Positions 61,965 to 64,000 of a stretch of DNA of 64,000 nucleotides are shown piece after piece. The position numbers and the translations under genes were made by a program. Position 1 is the first letter of the stretch. Every line of letters starts with the position of its first letter. Source of the stretch: JAJDTT01 sp022827025 (GTDB lineage Bacteria > Acidobacteriota > UBA6911 > RPQK01 > JAJDTT01); NCBI GenBank assembly GCA_965203535.1, contig OZ241897.1:3906001-3970000 (forward strand). The letters are read 5' to 3'. A model generated the notes under the pieces. It worked only from the letters and a program-made list of their open reading frames with translations. It did no database searches and was not told the DNA's origin.

Positions 61965-63500
61965 GTGGTTTTCCCGCACTCATGGAGACTTGTCGGAATC
62001 GCAGTGGCGTTGTTGCCGGCAACGGCCGGCCTCGTTCAGGCCGAGGTCCGGTTGCCGGCCGTGATCTCGGACCACATGCTCCTGCAGCAGGGGGTTCCGG
62101 TGCGGATCTGGGGTTGGGCGAGTCCGGATGAGACCGTCCAGGTCCGATTCCGCGGCCGGAGTTACACGGCGAATACGCCGTTGCCGGGGGAATCGGGAGA
62201 CTGGGAAGTGTTCATGGCCCCCTCGGAAGCCGGAGGTCCCTTTCGCCTGGAGGTCCGGGGGAGCAATACCATCGCTATTGAAGATGTCCTGGTGGGCGAC
62301 GTCTGGGTGGCTTCGGGGCAGTCCAACATGGACTGGTCGGTCCGGCGTTCGAGGGATCCGGATGAGGAGATCGCTCAGGCCAACTTTCCCAGGATCCGTC
62401 TCTTCAAGGTCGCCCGCAACGTGGCCGACGAGCCGCTGGAGGACGTGGAAGGGGCATGGCAGCCCTGTACTCCAGAGTCGGTCGAGCATTTTTCGGCTGT
62501 CGGCTACTACTTCGCCCGCCACCTGCACCGGAAGCTGGATTACCCCGTCGGCGTGATCCAGACGGCATGGGGAGGGACGCCGGCACAGGCCTGGGTCAGC
62601 CGGCCTCACCTCGAGTCCGATCCTGCTCTGACGCCAGCTTTGGAGAAGTGGCAACAGGTGCTGGCCGAATATCCGGAACGGCAGAAGGAGCACTTGGCGG
62701 AGATCGCCCGCTGGGAACGGGAGGCCGCGGCCGCCAAGAAGAACGGGGAACCCGTGCCCCGCCGTCCCCGCCGTCCTCTCGGTCCCGGACATCCGTGGAC
62801 GCCCGGGGGTCTCTTCAACGCCATGATCTCGCCGCTCGTTCCCTATGCCGTCCGTGGCGCCATCTGGTACCAGGGCGAGACCAATGCGCACCTGGCGGAG
62901 GCCCATCTCTACCGTTCGCTGTTCCCTGCGTTGATCCAAGACTGGAGGACGCACTGGAGAGTGGGGCCGTTTCCATTTCTGTTCGTCCAACTGGCCAATT
63001 TCCGCAAGACGCCTGAAGGCAGCGAATGGCCCGAGCTCAGGGAGGCCCAGCTCATGACGCTGGGCGTCAGGAACACGGGCATGGCGGTCACCATCGATAT
63101 CGGCAACCCGGAGGACATCCATCCCAAGAACAAGCAGGACGTGGGAAAACGCCTGGCTCTGGCGGCCCGCGCGCTGGCCCACGGCGAGGACCTGGTCTAC
63201 TCGGGACCCGTCTTCCGCCGGGTCACGACCGAGGGGACCGGACTGCGGGTCTGGTTCGACCACGTGGGAGGGGGACTCGAGGGCCGTGAGGGCGATTTGA
63301 CCGGCTTCGAGGTGGCCGGGGCCGATCGCCGCTTCGTTTCGGCGTCCGCCCGGATCGATTCCGGGAACGTCGTGGTTTCCAGCCCTGAGGTGGAGCGAGC
63401 CGTGGCCGTCCGTTACGGCTGGAGCGACAGTCCCGTCTGCAATCTCTACAACGCCGAGGGACTTCCCGCCTCGCCCTTCCGGAGCGACGATTGGGAATAG
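61965..63500 (+). CDS. Sialate O-acetylesterase-like enzyme, exported
   Basis: The 511-residue secreted protein has an N-terminal beta domain (VRLPAVISDHMLLQQGVPVR) and the SGNH/SASA motifs: nucleophile S120 in GDVWVASGQSNMDW, AIWYQGETNAH, and the Asp/His block DIHPKNKQDVGKRLAL. It should remove acetyl groups from carbohydrates such as xylan or sialic acids. It starts at GTG 61965. A role beside the sialidase-like protein at 39524 is possible but they are far apart. Confidence 0.88.
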   Translation: MVFPHSWRLVGIAVALLPATAGLVQAEVRLPAVISDHMLLQQGVPVRIWGWASPDETVQVRFRGRSYTANTPLPGESGDWEVFMAPSEAGGPFRLEVRGSNTIAIEDVLVGDVWVASGQSNMDWSVRRSRDPDEEIAQANFPRIRLFKVARNVADEPLEDVEGAWQPCTPESVEHFSAVGYYFARHLHRKLDYPVGVIQTAWGGTPAQAWVSRPHLESDPALTPALEKWQQVLAEYPERQKEHLAEIARWEREAAAAKKNGEPVPRRPRRPLGPGHPWTPGGLFNAMISPLVPYAVRGAIWYQGETNAHLAEAHLYRSLFPALIQDWRTHWRVGPFPFLFVQLANFRKTPEGSEWPELREAQLMTLGVRNTGMAVTIDIGNPEDIHPKNKQDVGKRLALAARALAHGEDLVYSGPVFRRVTTEGTGLRVWFDHVGGGLEGREGDLTGFEVAGADRRFVSASARIDSGNVVVSSPEVERAVAVRYGWSDSPVCNLYNAEGLPASPFRSDDWE

Positions 63501-63521
63501 TCGGTTCCGGGCAACGGCGGA

Positions 63522-64000
63522 TCAACCGCTTGCAAAGGCGGGCATCACCCGGGTCGCGAAGAGCTCCATGGACTCCAGCATCTGCCGCTGAGGGATCCCC
63601 TGGTGCTGGCAGTGGTAGACGAGTGTGTCGGCCCCCATGTCGCGATAGACGGCCACCTGCTCGATGCACTCCCCGGGCGTCCCCAGGATGAGCCGGTCCT
63701 GGAAGTCGTCCAGGCTCCCGTACCTGTAGCGTGCTCCCTCCGGGGTGTCCTTCATCCAGCCGGAGTAGCGCCGGTATTGCGCGAGCAGCGGTTTTTCCAC
63801 CAGCGCTCGGGCCCGGGCCCGGCTCTTGGCCACGAACCCCAGGCGGGACACCACCAGCGATCCCTGCTTGCCGAACTCGTCCAGGGCGTTTCGATAGACC
63901 CGGATCTTTTCCCGGAGTTCCCGCCGTCCGAGGCTGGCGCTGGGCAACCAGCCGTCCGCCAGACGGGCCGAACGGCGGACGACCACGTCGGCCGTCCCGC
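63522..64000 (-). CDS. LLM-class flavin-dependent oxidoreductase (5' end off window)
   Basis: The open frame runs off the right edge, leaving the C-terminal 159 codons. The sequence (VVRRSARLADGWLPSASLGR, FQDRLILGTPGECIEQVAVY, DTLVYHCQHQG) is typical of the luciferase-like monooxygenase family that uses FMN or F420. The internal GTG at 63986 is not a real start, since family similarity continues upstream (GTADVV). Confidence 0.82.
   Translation of the reverse strand, partial: GTADVVVRRSARLADGWLPSASLGRRELREKIRVYRNALDEFGKQGSLVVSRLGFVAKSRARARALVEKPLLAQYRRYSGWMKDTPEGARYRYGSLDDFQDRLILGTPGECIEQVAVYRDMGADTLVYHCQHQGIPQRQMLESMELFATRVMPAFASG

Overview
The window is a high-G+C chromosomal segment of an aerobic, didermic heterotroph. 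It encodes aconitase, dihydrolipoyl dehydrogenase and malate dehydrogenase, several lipobox proteins, a bactofilin, an L,D-transpeptidase and an MsbA-like exporter. Secreted peptidases, sulfatase/TPR, GWxTD, DUF3179 and beta-propeller glycosidase-like proteins give it the flavour of an Acidobacteriota genome. That placement is inference: no rRNA or ribosomal protein gene is present to test it.

Layout. 1-1.4 kb: a metallophosphoesterase running off the left edge and a solitary tRNA-Ile(GAT) with a good promoter. 1.5-13 kb: a same-strand run (PPOX-like, lpdA, a five-unit hairpin-rich tandem repeat, acnA, LON-domain protein, M1 and M28 peptidases). 13-15 kb: carbonic anhydrase, bactofilin and a membrane protein on the minus strand. 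15-19.2 kb: queG, a DEDDh exonuclease, a DUF4143 ATPase behind a perfect inverted repeat, and a broken PIN/RHH toxin-antitoxin locus. 19.3-27.2 kb: class-III aminotransferase, ABC exporter, sfsA-fabI, a Gfo/Idh oxidoreductase and a TerB-like protein, with two more blocks of the hairpin repeat. 27.2-33.7 kb: two minus-strand operons (SDR plus TIM-barrel protein; DUF4398 lipoprotein, L,D-transpeptidase, hypothetical, DUF3179). 34-42.5 kb: a plus-strand run with overlapping junctions and one gap of about 100 bp (AlaX editing protein, two lipoproteins, Thr/Ser dehydratase-like enzyme, sialidase-like protein, TPR membrane protein). 42.6-49 kb: an orphan DNA methyltransferase, GWxTD protein, sulfatase-like/TPR protein and mdh. 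49-63 kb is accessory in character: MazEF, a Phd/PIN locus with a nonsense mutation, a decayed phosphoesterase, an Nramp-like transporter, a frameshifted glycosidase-like gene, an ISNCY-like insertion sequence, an IetAS-type ATPase/protease defence pair of visibly lower G+C, a Fic protein and an orphan RHH antitoxin. The right edge has a sialate O-acetylesterase and a truncated LLM-type flavin oxidoreductase.

The most unusual non-coding signal is a family of hairpin modules. Units of about 197-203 bp each carry three strong hairpins and occur as a five-copy tandem array (3351-4342), a single unit (19317) and a 1.8-copy block (26657), always in the same orientation and 3' of a plus-strand gene. 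Shorter hairpins elsewhere keep the same loop cores on different but still self-complementary stems, which suggests the hairpin itself matters.

Several start sites suggest leaderless or non-canonical initiation: an extended -10 box 7 nt before a GTG start at 21367, a textbook promoter just before a GTG start at 42674, and an apparent CTG start overlapping the upstream stop codon at 33090.
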